From NCBI RefSeq assembly GCF_042688525.2, contig NZ_JBHWAB010000001.1, positions 2,728,001 through 2,792,000 of the forward strand: a DNA stretch of 64,000 bases. The letters are read 5' to 3'. The position numbers and the translations under genes were made by a program. Under the pieces are notes generated by a model. That model was not told the DNA's origin, ran no database searches, and saw nothing but the letters and a program-made list of their open reading frames with translations. The DNA is from Haloimpatiens sp042688525 (GTDB taxonomy: Bacteria; Bacillota; Clostridia; Clostridiales; Clostridiaceae). Below are positions 56,262 through 64,000 of this stretch, one piece after another (the stretch's first letter is position 1; each line of letters opens with the position of its first letter).

Positions 56262-56426
56262 TTTGAAGCTACATGTTGAATATAATTTAAATAAAACATA
56301 ATACCACTAATTTACAAAGCTTTGTAAATTATATTAATATAAAACTTAATTTCATAATACTTATATACATATTAGTCTAAAAACAAAAATATGTTTAACC
56401 AAAAAGAATATATGGGAGGAATATGT

Positions 56427-56750
56427 ATGAAGATAACAATGGAAATGAGTAAAGTTGCTTATGAAATTGCAAAAAAAGTATACTTAGGACAATTAACTCA
56501 ATCTCAAGGAAAAATTGAAATAAATAAAACTACAGGTATGAATGAAGGATCAGCAAATATTTTTATCACTATATTTCTAGCTATGATGGATGGAGAAGAA
56601 TATAAAAGAGCATTTAATAATGATACAAACAGGTTTTTATTAGAAAGTATCAGGAAAGACTTTGGTGAAAAATTTTTAAAAAATGCTCTAGATGCCGTTC
56701 AAAAACACATTAACACATTGGAAAACAAAGAAGTTCCAATGTGTTTTTAA
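56427..56750 (+). CDS. Stand-alone N-terminal domain of an McrA/HNH-type restriction protein
   Basis: 107 aa beginning MKITMEMSKVAYEIAKKVY and including GKIEINKTTGMNEGSANIFI and FLAMMDGEEYKRAFNNDTNRF. This resembles the small helical head domain found ahead of HNH nuclease domains in McrA-like methyl-DNA restriction proteins. No HNH part follows. The last ten codons are made by a CACATTGGAA/TTCCAATGTG hairpin, so the gene seems cut by that palindrome. The ATG at 56427 follows GGGAGGAATAT. Confidence 0.55.
   Translation: MKITMEMSKVAYEIAKKVYLGQLTQSQGKIEINKTTGMNEGSANIFITIFLAMMDGEEYKRAFNNDTNRFLLESIRKDFGEKFLKNALDAVQKHINTLENKEVPMCF
56712..56750 (+). terminator. Hairpin at the end of the McrA-like fragment
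   Basis: Perfect 12-bp stem AACACATTGGAA (56712-56723) / TTCCAATGTGTT (56734-56745) followed by T residues. The stem core is the same as in the 54665-54714 palindrome. Confidence 0.7.
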
Positions 56751-56763
56751 GAATTTAGATAAA

Positions 56764-57966
56764 TTAATTATTTAAATCTAACAAAACTATCTGTCCACTT
56801 TTATTGAATTTAATAATTTTAGGATTAATCTCACTATATGCAGTCTCATTATTTATATTAATGTCATTCTTTAAAATAATGCCGCTTGAAAAAAGAGTTA
56901 TTAACCTATCATTAAAAAATTTCTTATATCCTTTCTTTTCTGCTTCATGCCCTCTTATCAATAAATCAAATTTTATTTTACTCTGAAATTGATTAAAATG
57001 CTCTATAGTAAATTTAAATCTTCCGGAATTTTCTCTAAGATTTTCTTTAGTATCACAAGGATCACTCCAACACATATTATTTTTTATAGTTTTATTTATA
57101 TTATCTTTTATCTCATCATTTGTAAGATCAGATATACTAGTAACATAATTATAATATTGAGTATTATCTAATTTAGGTCTAGGAATTCCTCCATGTACAA
57201 CTAGTAAAGTCAACATCTTATTATTTACAAACACAATATTACATAAACTATTAAAAAATTTTAAATATAAACTTATTATATGCTCTCTTAATGTATTATC
57301 ATTGTTCAAAATATCATTTAAATACAAAAGAAAATAATCTTCATTTTTCTCATCATCTTCCTTTTTAACACATAATTTAATTTGATTATCAATCATAGTT
57401 CCATCATCATGATTTCCCTTTAATAAATATATCTGTTCAGGAAAAATAAACTTTAATGCTAATATAAATTCTAATGTTTTGATATGAGCCTTACCTCTAT
57501 CTACATAATCACCTAAAAATATAAGTCTTTGTTTTTTATGTTTACTAACATTGTCAAAAAACTTGCAAGTAGAAAGTATTCTTTTCAAACTTATAGTATC
57601 TGAATGTAAATCTCCTATAAATACATAATCATAATTACTATCATTAAAACAATATATATCAAAAGCTCTTTTAGCATCATTAATATGCTTGTTTATTTTC
57701 TTTATATTTATATTTTTACTAAGCAATTTTTTATTAACTAAATCATTCTCATTTTTATGAATTTCACATACCTCATTAATCAAAAATTCTTGTACTTTAA
57801 ATAAAGTATTTAAATTTTTATATTCTACGTCATTTGTTCCTATCCCTATTAGTTTGTTAATCTTGTAAAAATCCTTTTCTAATTCAGCTCCTGTACAATA
57901 AATATTATTATTTAATTTCTCTTTAATTTTTTTTATATATTTTATTATATTCTCAAAACTCTCCAC
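56764..57966 (-). CDS. PPP-type metallophosphoesterase (Ser/Thr phosphatase-like)
   Basis: 400 aa. After a helical N-terminal part of about 125 residues come the PPP signatures in order: YVFIGDLHSD (GDxH), RLIFLGDYVDRG, LLKGNHDDGT, LLVVHGGIPRP and LIRGHEAEKKG. All metal-binding residues are present. This is the eukaryotic-like protein phosphatase family, but the substrate could equally be a nucleotide such as Ap4A. Start is GTG with AAGG nearby. Isolated, convergent with the McrA-like fragment. Confidence 0.82.
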   Translation of the reverse strand: MESFENIIKYIKKIKEKLNNNIYCTGAELEKDFYKINKLIGIGTNDVEYKNLNTLFKVQEFLINEVCEIHKNENDLVNKKLLSKNINIKKINKHINDAKRAFDIYCFNDSNYDYVFIGDLHSDTISLKRILSTCKFFDNVSKHKKQRLIFLGDYVDRGKAHIKTLEFILALKFIFPEQIYLLKGNHDDGTMIDNQIKLCVKKEDDEKNEDYFLLYLNDILNNDNTLREHIISLYLKFFNSLCNIVFVNNKMLTLLVVHGGIPRPKLDNTQYYNYVTSISDLTNDEIKDNINKTIKNNMCWSDPCDTKENLRENSGRFKFTIEHFNQFQSKIKFDLLIRGHEAEKKGYKKFFNDRLITLFSSGIILKNDININNETAYSEINPKIIKFNKSGQIVLLDLNN

Positions 57967-58046
57967 ATCTTTGCCTTCTTTCTATATTTATTCATATAAA
58001 AATTCTATATAATATAAAATAATAACATAAATAAGGAGGCAATATC

Positions 58047-58547
58047 ATGGCTTTTAAAAACATTATCCAACCACAAATTATTTCTATAAATGAAAATCTA
58101 CGATTAAGGAAACCAGATAAAATTGAATGGAAAATAGCATTACCTTGGTATCAAAATCCAAAAGTATTATACTATTCCGAAGGTGTTACTGATAAGGTAT
58201 ATGATATGGATATAATTAATAGGATGTATAAATATTTAAGCAGCATTGGAGAGTTATATTTTATCGAAATATTTGAAAATAGCGTTTGGAAACCGATTGG
58301 TGATGTAACATTATCTGAAGAAAATATGCCCATAGCAATTGGAGATGAAAAATACTGGGGTAAAGGAATCGGGAAAAAAGTTATAAGAAAACTTATAGAA
58401 AGAGCAAAATCTATTGGATTAAGTAAAATCTATATACCAGAAATTTATTTATACAATAACCGATCACAAAATTTATTTACCTCAATGGGATTTATTGAAG
58501 TAAGCAGAAACGATAAAAGAAGATCTTATGAACTAAATTTACTATAA
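58047..58547 (+). CDS. GNAT family N-acetyltransferase
   Basis: 166 aa. Acetyl-CoA-binding GKGIGKKVIRKLIERAKSIG and NNRSQNLFTSMGFIEVSR near the C-terminus are typical. The strong RBS AAGGAGG fixes the start. Substrate unknown; RimJ/RimL-like or antibiotic-type are both possible. Single gene. Confidence 0.82.
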   Translation: MAFKNIIQPQIISINENLRLRKPDKIEWKIALPWYQNPKVLYYSEGVTDKVYDMDIINRMYKYLSSIGELYFIEIFENSVWKPIGDVTLSEENMPIAIGDEKYWGKGIGKKVIRKLIERAKSIGLSKIYIPEIYLYNNRSQNLFTSMGFIEVSRNDKRRSYELNLL

Positions 58548-58582
58548 ATTTAACTTTGACAAAATAAAATTAACTTTACGTA

Positions 58583-58772
58583 GATAAATGATATTTTGCG
58601 TAAAAACCATTTTAACAAATAATTAGTAATTCTTGCTCTAAAAAATTAACTTTGCGTTAAGAAAAACTCATTGTTTGAGTGTAGCGAGTTTGAGTTTTTT
58701 AGCAATGTTAAATTTTTAGAGCTTAGAATTACTTTATGTAGTTAAAGGTTTTATAGCAAAATATCATTTATC
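58583..58772. repeat. Long inverted repeat, variant of the palindromic family (copy J)
   Basis: Outer pair GATAAATGATATTTTGC (58583-58599) / GCAAAATATCATTTATC (58756-58772), with further nested pairs including AGTAATTCT/AGAATTACT and AAACTCA/TGAGTTT. The AAATGATATxTTGCGT start resembles the main family. The stop codon and last codons of pheA lie in its right arm. Confidence 0.7.
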
Positions 58773-59655
58773 GGAGTTTAGGATTACTATTATTATCACC
58801 TTTATAGTTTCCAAGCAGTTGAAAAAAACTGCTGTTTTTCTCAATTAATTTAATAGCATCTTCTACAACTTTTTCATTTAAATTTCCTTCAAAATCTATA
58901 TAAAAAAAATATTCCCATGATCTATCAATAATTGGTCTGGACTCTATTTTAAGCATATTTAAATCATGCTCAGCAAAATGCCTTAATATACCATACAATT
59001 CCCCTGCTTTGTGGGGAGTAGAGACTACTACACTAATTTTATTCACTTCATCATTTAAATCTAAATTTTTTCCAATTACAATAAATCTAGTATAATTTTT
59101 CTTATTAAAATTTATATTTGATGCTATAATCTCTAAACCATATAATTCCGCTGCTCTCCTGCTAGCAACAGCAGCCTTTTCTTTTTGGTTTTCATCCTTT
59201 ATTAATTTTGCACTCATAGCAGTATTTTTATAAGGTATCAATTTCCAATCAACATAAGTTTTTAAAAACTCCTTGCTCTGTCCAAAAGCTTGTGAATGCG
59301 AATATACTTCTGTTATATCCTCTAATTTAGTACCTTTTATACCAATTAAATTATGTTCTACTTTTACACATTTTTCACCAACGATATAAAAACCATACTG
59401 CCTTAAAAGATCATATACTTCTGTTATTGCTCCAGTAGAAGAATTTTCAATAGGAAGTACTCCATAATCTATTTCATTATTTTCAAGAGCTAAAAATACA
59501 TCTTCAAAATCACTTACATTTTTTGCAGCAACATCTTTTCCAAAATATTCTATAAGTGCTTGTTCACTAAATGACCCTTTTACCCCCTGAAATCCTACTA
59601 TAACTTTTTTGTGTGCATAATCATTCATCTTTTGTTTTTCACTACCTTCCTCCAT
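58768..59655 (-). CDS. pheA: Prephenate dehydratase (ACT-domain regulated)
   Basis: About 295 aa: prephenate dehydratase domain (VGFQGVKGSFSEQALIEYFG, IDYGVLPIENSSTGAI, NYTRFIVIGKNL) and a C-terminal ACT domain with ESRP (LKIESRPIIDRSWEYFFYIDF), the phenylalanine-binding regulatory site. It converts prephenate to phenylpyruvate. The start is the ATG behind AAGGTGG; a longer open frame upstream reads only repeat DNA. Downstream of aroF with a 250-bp repeat between; the attenuator ahead of aroF probably governs both. Confidence 0.93.
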   Translation of the reverse strand: MEEGSEKQKMNDYAHKKVIVGFQGVKGSFSEQALIEYFGKDVAAKNVSDFEDVFLALENNEIDYGVLPIENSSTGAITEVYDLLRQYGFYIVGEKCVKVEHNLIGIKGTKLEDITEVYSHSQAFGQSKEFLKTYVDWKLIPYKNTAMSAKLIKDENQKEKAAVASRRAAELYGLEIIASNINFNKKNYTRFIVIGKNLDLNDEVNKISVVVSTPHKAGELYGILRHFAEHDLNMLKIESRPIIDRSWEYFFYIDFEGNLNEKVVEDAIKLIEKNSSFFQLLGNYKGDNNSNPKLR

Positions 59656-59693
59656 AAAGTTCCACCTTTCACTATATGTATTACTAATTAACT

Positions 59694-59949
59694 CAACTTT
59701 TTTTACAAGACAAAAATACTGTCTAGCGAAGGGAAATGATATATTGCGTAAGAAACATTTGAACAAAGTTTACAAGTTCTTAGCTTTACGAATTTGAAAA
59801 AAGTTATTTTTTAATTACTGATTCCTACGGAATATTAATTAAAAAATCTTTTTTCAACATGAGTAAAGCTTAGAACTTGTTACTGAAGTGAAAAGTTTCA
59901 GAGCAATATATCATTTCCCGCAGCGACTATATTTCATCTTTGAAAGTTG
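59694..59949 (-). repeat. Palindromic intergenic repeat, copy H (full length, 256 bp)
   Basis: Same element as copies C, D and F in opposite orientation, ends CAACTTTTTTTAC and TTTGAAAGTTG. It separates aroF from pheA and could form a very long hairpin in the shared transcript. Confidence 0.9.
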
Positions 59950-59970
59950 AATACTGAACTTTTACAAAGT

Positions 59971-60984
59971 TTACAAATCTCTATTTTCTATTTTTGCAAT
60001 TTCTTTCAAAGAATTCATAAGTGAATCAAATCTTTCAGGTGTAATAGACTGCTGTCCATCACACATTGCATTGGCAGGGTCATTATGTACCTCAATCATT
60101 AATCCATCAGCCCCAACTGCTACAGCTGCTTTTGCTAATGGTTCCACTAACCACCATAATCCTGCGGCATGGCTTGGATCTACTATTACTGGTAAATGAC
60201 TCATTTTCTTAATCACAGGTATAGCACTTAAATCCAATGTATTTCTTGTATATTTTTCAAAAGTTCTTATGCCTCTTTCGCAAAGAATAACATTTTCATT
60301 TCCCTCTGACATAACATATTCTGCAGCCATTAATAATTCCTCTATAGTAGCAGACATTCCTCTTTTTATTAAAATAGGTTTATTTGTTTTTCCTACCTCT
60401 TTTAACAAATCAAAGTTTTGCATATTTCTTGCACCAATTTGTATTACATCCACATCCTCCACAAATTTCTCTACATAATTTGGAGACATAAGCTCTGTAA
60501 CAATAGGAAGTCCTGTTTTTTCTCTTGCTAATTTTAATAATTCAAGTCCATCTTCTTTTAAGCCCTGAAAACTATAAGGTGATGTTCTCGGTTTAAATGC
60601 TCCTCCTCTTAAAAAAGTTGCACCTGACCTTTTTACTTGCTCTGCAATTGTAACAATTTGCTCTTCACTTTCTATGGAACATGGACCTGCAATTACAGCT
60701 AATTTATTTCCTCCTATGCTTTTATTATTTACAGTTATAATTGAATCCTTTGGATGAAATGATCTGTTTACTTTTTTATAAGGTTCTTGAACATATATTA
60801 ATCTTTCTACATTTCTATTTGCTTGTATTAAATCTGGATCAATTTTACTTGTATCCCCTACTAAGCCTAGAATATGACGATTTTCTCCTATTGTCTCATG
60901 AACTTCACATCCTAGTTTTTCCATTTTTCTTTTAATTTTTTCAATTTCTTCTTGTGGTGTTTTTGCTTTAATTACAATAACCAT
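59971..60984 (-). CDS. aroF: 3-deoxy-7-phosphoheptulonate (DAHP) synthase
   Basis: 337 aa, class I-beta DAHP synthase: N-terminal ferredoxin-like regulatory domain (MVIVIKAKTPQEEIEKIKRK ... about 1-70) and the catalytic barrel (AVIAGPCSIESEEQI, FLRGGAFKPRTSPYSFQG, ILIKRGMSATIEELLMAAEY, VIVDPSHAAG). First step of aromatic amino-acid synthesis. RBS AGGAGG 9 nt upstream. An aromatic-codon leader and terminator precede it. Confidence 0.96.
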   Translation of the reverse strand: MVIVIKAKTPQEEIEKIKRKMEKLGCEVHETIGENRHILGLVGDTSKIDPDLIQANRNVERLIYVQEPYKKVNRSFHPKDSIITVNNKSIGGNKLAVIAGPCSIESEEQIVTIAEQVKRSGATFLRGGAFKPRTSPYSFQGLKEDGLELLKLAREKTGLPIVTELMSPNYVEKFVEDVDVIQIGARNMQNFDLLKEVGKTNKPILIKRGMSATIEELLMAAEYVMSEGNENVILCERGIRTFEKYTRNTLDLSAIPVIKKMSHLPVIVDPSHAAGLWWLVEPLAKAAVAVGADGLMIEVHNDPANAMCDGQQSITPERFDSLMNSLKEIAKIENRDL

Positions 60985-61012
60985 GCTGCGATTCCTCCTA
61001 AATTTTTATAAT

Positions 61013-61047
61013 AAAAAAAAGACCCATCTAATGAGCCTTGTCTTTTT
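61013..61047 (-). terminator. Attenuator terminator upstream of aroF
   Basis: On the minus strand AAAAAGAC pairs with GTCTTTTT across an inner CTCAT/ATGGG-like helix and is followed by an uninterrupted run of eight T. It stands between the leader ORF and the aroF RBS, so termination here would block aroF. Confidence 0.8.
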
Positions 61048-61081
61048 AATATATTCTATAGTTTTATAGTATAAATATGCT

Positions 61082-61243
61082 TTATACAGAAATACTTAGA
61101 ATTTTATTATCCTCATTAGAAAAGAATTTTATTATTTTTTTGTAAAACAAATAACTAGCACTAAAATAAAAATAGCCCCAGATAAAATAAAAGTTAAAAA
61201 ATTTATTTTGTTTTACATTTTCTTTTCTAATAAGATTTTTCAT
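61082..61243 (-). CDS. Aromatic-rich leader peptide of the aroF attenuator (53 aa)
   Basis: ATG at 61243 with TGGAGG six nt upstream. The peptide starts MKNLIRKENVKQNK; residues 15-34 then hold seven Phe, five Tyr and one Trp, with two more Phe at 40-41, and it ends NKILSISV and TAA. Fifteen of 53 residues are aromatic. It sits in the transcript of aroF-pheA, which makes the precursors of exactly these amino acids. Ribosome stalling at the aromatic run when Phe/Tyr is scarce is the expected signal. It is not likely to be a functional protein otherwise. Confidence 0.8.
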   Translation of the reverse strand: MKNLIRKENVKQNKFFNFYFIWGYFYFSASYLFYKKIIKFFSNEDNKILSISV

Positions 61244-61283
61244 ATTTTTCCTCCAGCAATCTCAAAATAGTTTATTAGTTGCA

Positions 61284-61311
61284 ATTATATCATAATTAAA
61301 ATTCATGTCAA
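61284..61311 (-). promoter_or_regulatory. Promoter of the leader-aroF-pheA transcript
   Basis: TTGACA, 16 bp, TATAAT on the minus strand, about 40 bp upstream of the leader ATG. Confidence 0.85.
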
Positions 61312-61337
61312 TAAATATTCTTAATTTTTTTATTTTT

Positions 61338-61703
61338 TTATTCATTTATATATTTCTTATATTGATTCGCATAATCTCTATTCATATTGCTTTTGAATTT
61401 TTTCATATATATGCTAGAAAATTCCTCAGGAGAAATTTTAAACCTATTAAGAACATCCATATAATACATCATTACATCACCTAATTCTTCAACAAACCTT
61501 TCTCTTACTACACTATCATTCATAATATCGTCTTCTTGTTTCTTTTTTATTATAGCTATAACCTCACCAATCTCCTCAATCATATAAAGTATAAAAGTCT
61601 TACCATATTCAGGTTCCATAGGTGCCCAAGTATCTTTATGCTTTTCCCATAATTCACGTGATAATTTTAACATCTCAGACACTTTTAAATCTTCATTGTT
61701 CAT
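61338..61703 (-). CDS. MazG-like nucleotide pyrophosphohydrolase
   Basis: 121 aa with the all-alpha NTP pyrophosphatase pattern E-E-x-x-E ... E-x-x-D: ILYMIEEIGEVIAIIKKK and VEELGDVMMYYMDVL. It hydrolyses NTPs or dNTPs to NMP and PPi, probably as house-cleaning. Start behind GGGGGAG. It follows the AraC regulator gene by 15 bp and may be co-transcribed with it. Confidence 0.82.
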   Translation of the reverse strand: MNNEDLKVSEMLKLSRELWEKHKDTWAPMEPEYGKTFILYMIEEIGEVIAIIKKKQEDDIMNDSVVRERFVEELGDVMMYYMDVLNRFKISPEEFSSIYMKKFKSNMNRDYANQYKKYINE

Positions 61704-61718
61704 TGATTACTCCCCCTT

Positions 61719-62582
61719 CTATTCTAATTTATCAAATCTCTTATAATACTTTTTTGGTGAAAGTCCAAACATTTTTTTAAATGCTCTAATAAAATTAGAA
61801 TAATCACCAAAACCACATTCAACACACGCTTCTGTTACTGATTTTCCTTTTTTAATAAGAGAATTTGCCATAATGAGCCTCTTATTTTGTATATAATTAT
61901 GAATAGTATATCCTGTTTGTTTTTTAAACTTGTGCATAAGATAATATTTACTCATATAAAACTTTGATGAAATATTGTCTATAGATAACTCTTTATTAAG
62001 ATTTTCATTTATATAATCTAAAACTCTACCTATATTTTTATCATACTCAATATCACTTAACTCTTTATGATTTTCATTTCCTAAAAACATTCTATTTATA
62101 TAAACCATAAACTGTAAAAACAATGCATTTCTAAGTATATAGCTTCCAAATTCACTACTTTTATAGGCCTCTTCAAGTTGATGTAATACACTATTTAGTA
62201 TTTCTGAATTTAATCTAAGTAAATTAAATTTTTTCTTCGAAGCTTCTTTAAAACAAGTTAATAAATTACACTGATTTATATTATTTTCTTGTAAAAATGA
62301 TGAGTTTACCCAAATTATTATTCTTTCATATGTTCCATTAGGATCTATTATAGCTTTATGTATATCATTACTACTTACTAATAATATATCTCTAGGCTTT
62401 AATTTATAAGCTTTCCCCTCTATTAAATAAGTTACATTACCTGAAAGAAATATAATTATTTTATTAAAATCATGATAGTGAAATTCAAATTTTATACCTT
62501 TTTTATCTTTTAAATGAAAAAATAAAAAATCTTCATTTAAATAACCTTTTCTATTTCTTATAATATTTTTTTCTTTTTTCAT
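61719..62582 (-). CDS. AraC-family transcriptional regulator
   Basis: 287 aa: N-terminal cupin-like ligand domain (FEFHYHDFNKIIIFLSGNVTYLIEG ... LKPRDILLVSSNDIHKA) and a C-terminal double helix-turn-helix (LSIDNISSKFYMSKYYLMHKFKKQTG and VTEACVECGFGDYSNFIRAFKKMFG-LSPKKYY). The effector is unknown. It is divergent from asd. Confidence 0.9.
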   Translation of the reverse strand: MKKEKNIIRNRKGYLNEDFLFFHLKDKKGIKFEFHYHDFNKIIIFLSGNVTYLIEGKAYKLKPRDILLVSSNDIHKAIIDPNGTYERIIIWVNSSFLQENNINQCNLLTCFKEASKKKFNLLRLNSEILNSVLHQLEEAYKSSEFGSYILRNALFLQFMVYINRMFLGNENHKELSDIEYDKNIGRVLDYINENLNKELSIDNISSKFYMSKYYLMHKFKKQTGYTIHNYIQNKRLIMANSLIKKGKSVTEACVECGFGDYSNFIRAFKKMFGLSPKKYYKRFDKLE

Positions 62583-62726
62583 AAAATTCCCTTCTCAAAA
62601 CAAACATTTTATGTTACCCTAATAATTAAAATATTATAGCAGGTTTTGCAATATTTCAAGCAGTTTTAGCAATATACATAGTAAAAAATGCGAATATAAT
62701 GATATTAATTAAAGGAGGTATATCTT

Positions 62727-63809
62727 ATGAACAAAAAACTTAAAGTAGGAATTCTTGGAGGTACTGGCTTTGTAGGACAGAGACTTGTAACTTTACTGGA
62801 AGGTCACTCATATTTTGAAATTGTTGTAATTGCAGCAAGTAAAAAATCTGCAGGTAAATGTTATTATGAATGTATAAAAGATAGATGGAAATTAGACAAC
62901 CCTATTCCTGAAAGTGTAAAAAATATAGTTGTTAAAGACATACATGAAATAGATGAGATAAGCAAAAAAGTAGACTTTGTATTTTGTGCTGTTAATATGC
63001 CTAAAAATGAAATTAAAGCATTAGAAGAAGCTTACGCAAAAAAAGAGATTCCTGTTATCTCTAATAACTCTGCACATAGAGATACTTCAGATGTTCCTGT
63101 TGTTATTCCTGAACTAAATCATGAACACTTAAAAATAATAGAAAAACAACGCAAAAGATTAGGAACAACGAAAGGATTTATAGCTACTAAACCTAATTGT
63201 TCAATTCAAAGCTATGTTCCTGCAATACATGCACTTATGAAATTCAAGCCAAAAAAAATATTAGTTTCTACTTATCAAGCTATATCTGGAAGTGGAAAAG
63301 TTTTTTCAGATTGGCCTGAAATAATTGATAATATTGTACCTTTTATAGGTGGAGAAGAAGAAAAAAGTGAACAAGAACCTTTAAAGATATGGGGACATAT
63401 TGAAAATAATAAAATAGTAAATGCAGTAGAACCTATAATTACATCTCAATGTATTCGTGTTCCTGTTTCAGATGGACACTTAGCTACTGTATTTGTATCT
63501 TTTGAAAATAAACCATCAAAAGAAGAAATATTAAATCTTTGGAAAGAGTATAAAGGAGAACCTCAAAAATTAAATCTTCCAAGTGCACCAAAGCAATTTT
63601 TAACTTATTTCGAAGAAGATGATAGACCTCAAACAAGACTAGATAGAAATATTGAAAATGGTATGGGAATATCTATTGGAAGATTACGAGAAGATACATT
63701 ATTTGATTATAAATTTGTATGCTTGTCTCATAATACTTTACGTGGTGCAGCTGGTGGTTCAGTTCTTACTGCTGAGCTTTTAAAAGAAATGGGATATTTA
63801 ACAAAATAA
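62727..63809 (+). CDS. asd: Aspartate-semialdehyde dehydrogenase
   Basis: 360 aa. NADP-binding VGILGGTGFVGQRLVTLL, active-site Cys in ATKPNCSIQSYVP and catalytic His in VSDGHLATVFV. Its length and sequence match the archaeal/fungal-type subgroup and not the E. coli type. It reduces aspartyl phosphate to aspartate semialdehyde for Lys, Met and Thr. RBS AAAGGAGGT. No lysine riboswitch is visible in its short leader. Confidence 0.94.
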   Translation: MNKKLKVGILGGTGFVGQRLVTLLEGHSYFEIVVIAASKKSAGKCYYECIKDRWKLDNPIPESVKNIVVKDIHEIDEISKKVDFVFCAVNMPKNEIKALEEAYAKKEIPVISNNSAHRDTSDVPVVIPELNHEHLKIIEKQRKRLGTTKGFIATKPNCSIQSYVPAIHALMKFKPKKILVSTYQAISGSGKVFSDWPEIIDNIVPFIGGEEEKSEQEPLKIWGHIENNKIVNAVEPIITSQCIRVPVSDGHLATVFVSFENKPSKEEILNLWKEYKGEPQKLNLPSAPKQFLTYFEEDDRPQTRLDRNIENGMGISIGRLREDTLFDYKFVCLSHNTLRGAAGGSVLTAELLKEMGYLTK

Positions 63810-63843
63810 TTATTGGACAGTCCTTAAATTTTTATATATAATA

Positions 63844-63976
63844 CAACTTTCCCAGTAAAAAAATACTGCTTAGCGAAGAGAAATGATATATTGCGTAAGA
63901 AACATTTGAACAAAGTTTACAAATTCTAAGCAAGATATCATTTCACGCAGCAGCTATTTTTTATCTGCGAAAGTTG
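63844..63976 (-). repeat. Palindromic intergenic repeat, copy I (internally deleted, 133 bp)
   Basis: Ends CAACTTTCCCAGT and CTGCGAAAGTTG; same orientation as copy H with the central part missing. It lies just past asd. Confidence 0.85.
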
Positions 63977-64000
63977 AATTAATAATTTTATACTTTTTTC

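Larger units (their letters stand above)
61013..61277 (-). promoter_or_regulatory. Aromatic amino-acid attenuator leader region
   Basis: Three mutually related segments occur in the leader RNA. Strand 1 CTTATTAGA (61226-61234) and strand 3 CTCATTAGA (61027-61035, within the terminator) are both complementary to strand 2 TCTAATGAG (61112-61120). So 1:2 with the terminator, or 2:3 as antiterminator, are exclusive. The aromatic codon run lies between strands 1 and 2. Confidence 0.75.

Noticed and set aside
59656..59766. 37-codon N-terminal extension of pheA
   Set aside because: It is translated repeat copy H sequence with no conserved residues, and a well-placed RBS exists for the ATG at 59655.
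61013..61277. T-box or riboswitch upstream of aroF
   Set aside because: No TGGTACCGCG core and no conserved aptamer; the leader ORF with its aromatic run explains the region better.
62583..62726. Lysine riboswitch upstream of asd
   Set aside because: The 144-bp intergenic region is too short and AT-rich, and no multi-helix aptamer is visible.

Overview
The window is about 27-30% GC. Its gene content is that of a spore-forming Clostridium close to C. botulinum, C. novyi and relatives: SpoIVFA/SpoIVFB, a MinCDE plus MreBCD cell-shape cluster, an L27 with a cleavable N-terminus beside its Prp protease, a T-box in front of asnA, and a selenocysteine-containing SelD next to SelA. The species assignment is inference from gene content and base composition. 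No rRNA and no intact insertion sequence was seen.

Layout. 0-4.5 kb: selA (cut by the window edge), selD with an in-frame UGA, comEA, a D,D-carboxypeptidase and an RluD-type pseudouridine synthase. 4.6-18.7 kb, almost all on the minus strand: two LytR-CpsA-Psr paralogues flanking ridA, then yqeK-nadD-yhbY-obg, a Spo0B-like gene, rpmA-prp-rplU behind an L21 leader, RNase G, two radical-SAM-linked genes and spoIVFB/spoIVFA. 18.3-30.4 kb: the morphogenesis cluster mgsA-rodA-minEDC-mrdA-mreDCB-radC-maf and cell-envelope accessory genes. 30.5-46.4 kb: mixed housekeeping genes (pepA, SOD-like, asnA, ECF sigma/anti-sigma, polA-coaE-SLT, YibE/F, glsA) and a tRNA-Leu(AAG).

46.9-58.5 kb is accessory. 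It begins at a tRNA-Leu(CAA) gene that has a degraded second copy 2 kb downstream, with gene fragments between them. A GC-richer, highly paired segment follows that is probably a large non-coding RNA. Next come an OLD-nuclease/UvrD-helicase pair matching the Gabija defence system and bracketed by two related palindromes, a CRISPR array of 11 repeats with no cas genes in the window, truncated endolysin and McrA-like pieces, a PPP-type phosphatase and a GNAT acetyltransferase.

58.6-64 kb holds amino-acid biosynthesis: aroF-pheA on the minus strand, then a MazG-like enzyme, an AraC-type regulator and asd. Upstream of aroF lies an unlisted 53-codon ORF packed with Phe, Tyr and Trp codons. It has a strong promoter and RBS, and is followed by a terminator and three mutually complementary segments. 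This is a classical attenuator and the best new find in the window.

At least nine copies of one palindromic, MITE-like repeat (full length about 250 bp, with shorter internal-deletion forms) lie between genes throughout the window. A second AT-rich repeat family is nested in or adjacent to some of them.
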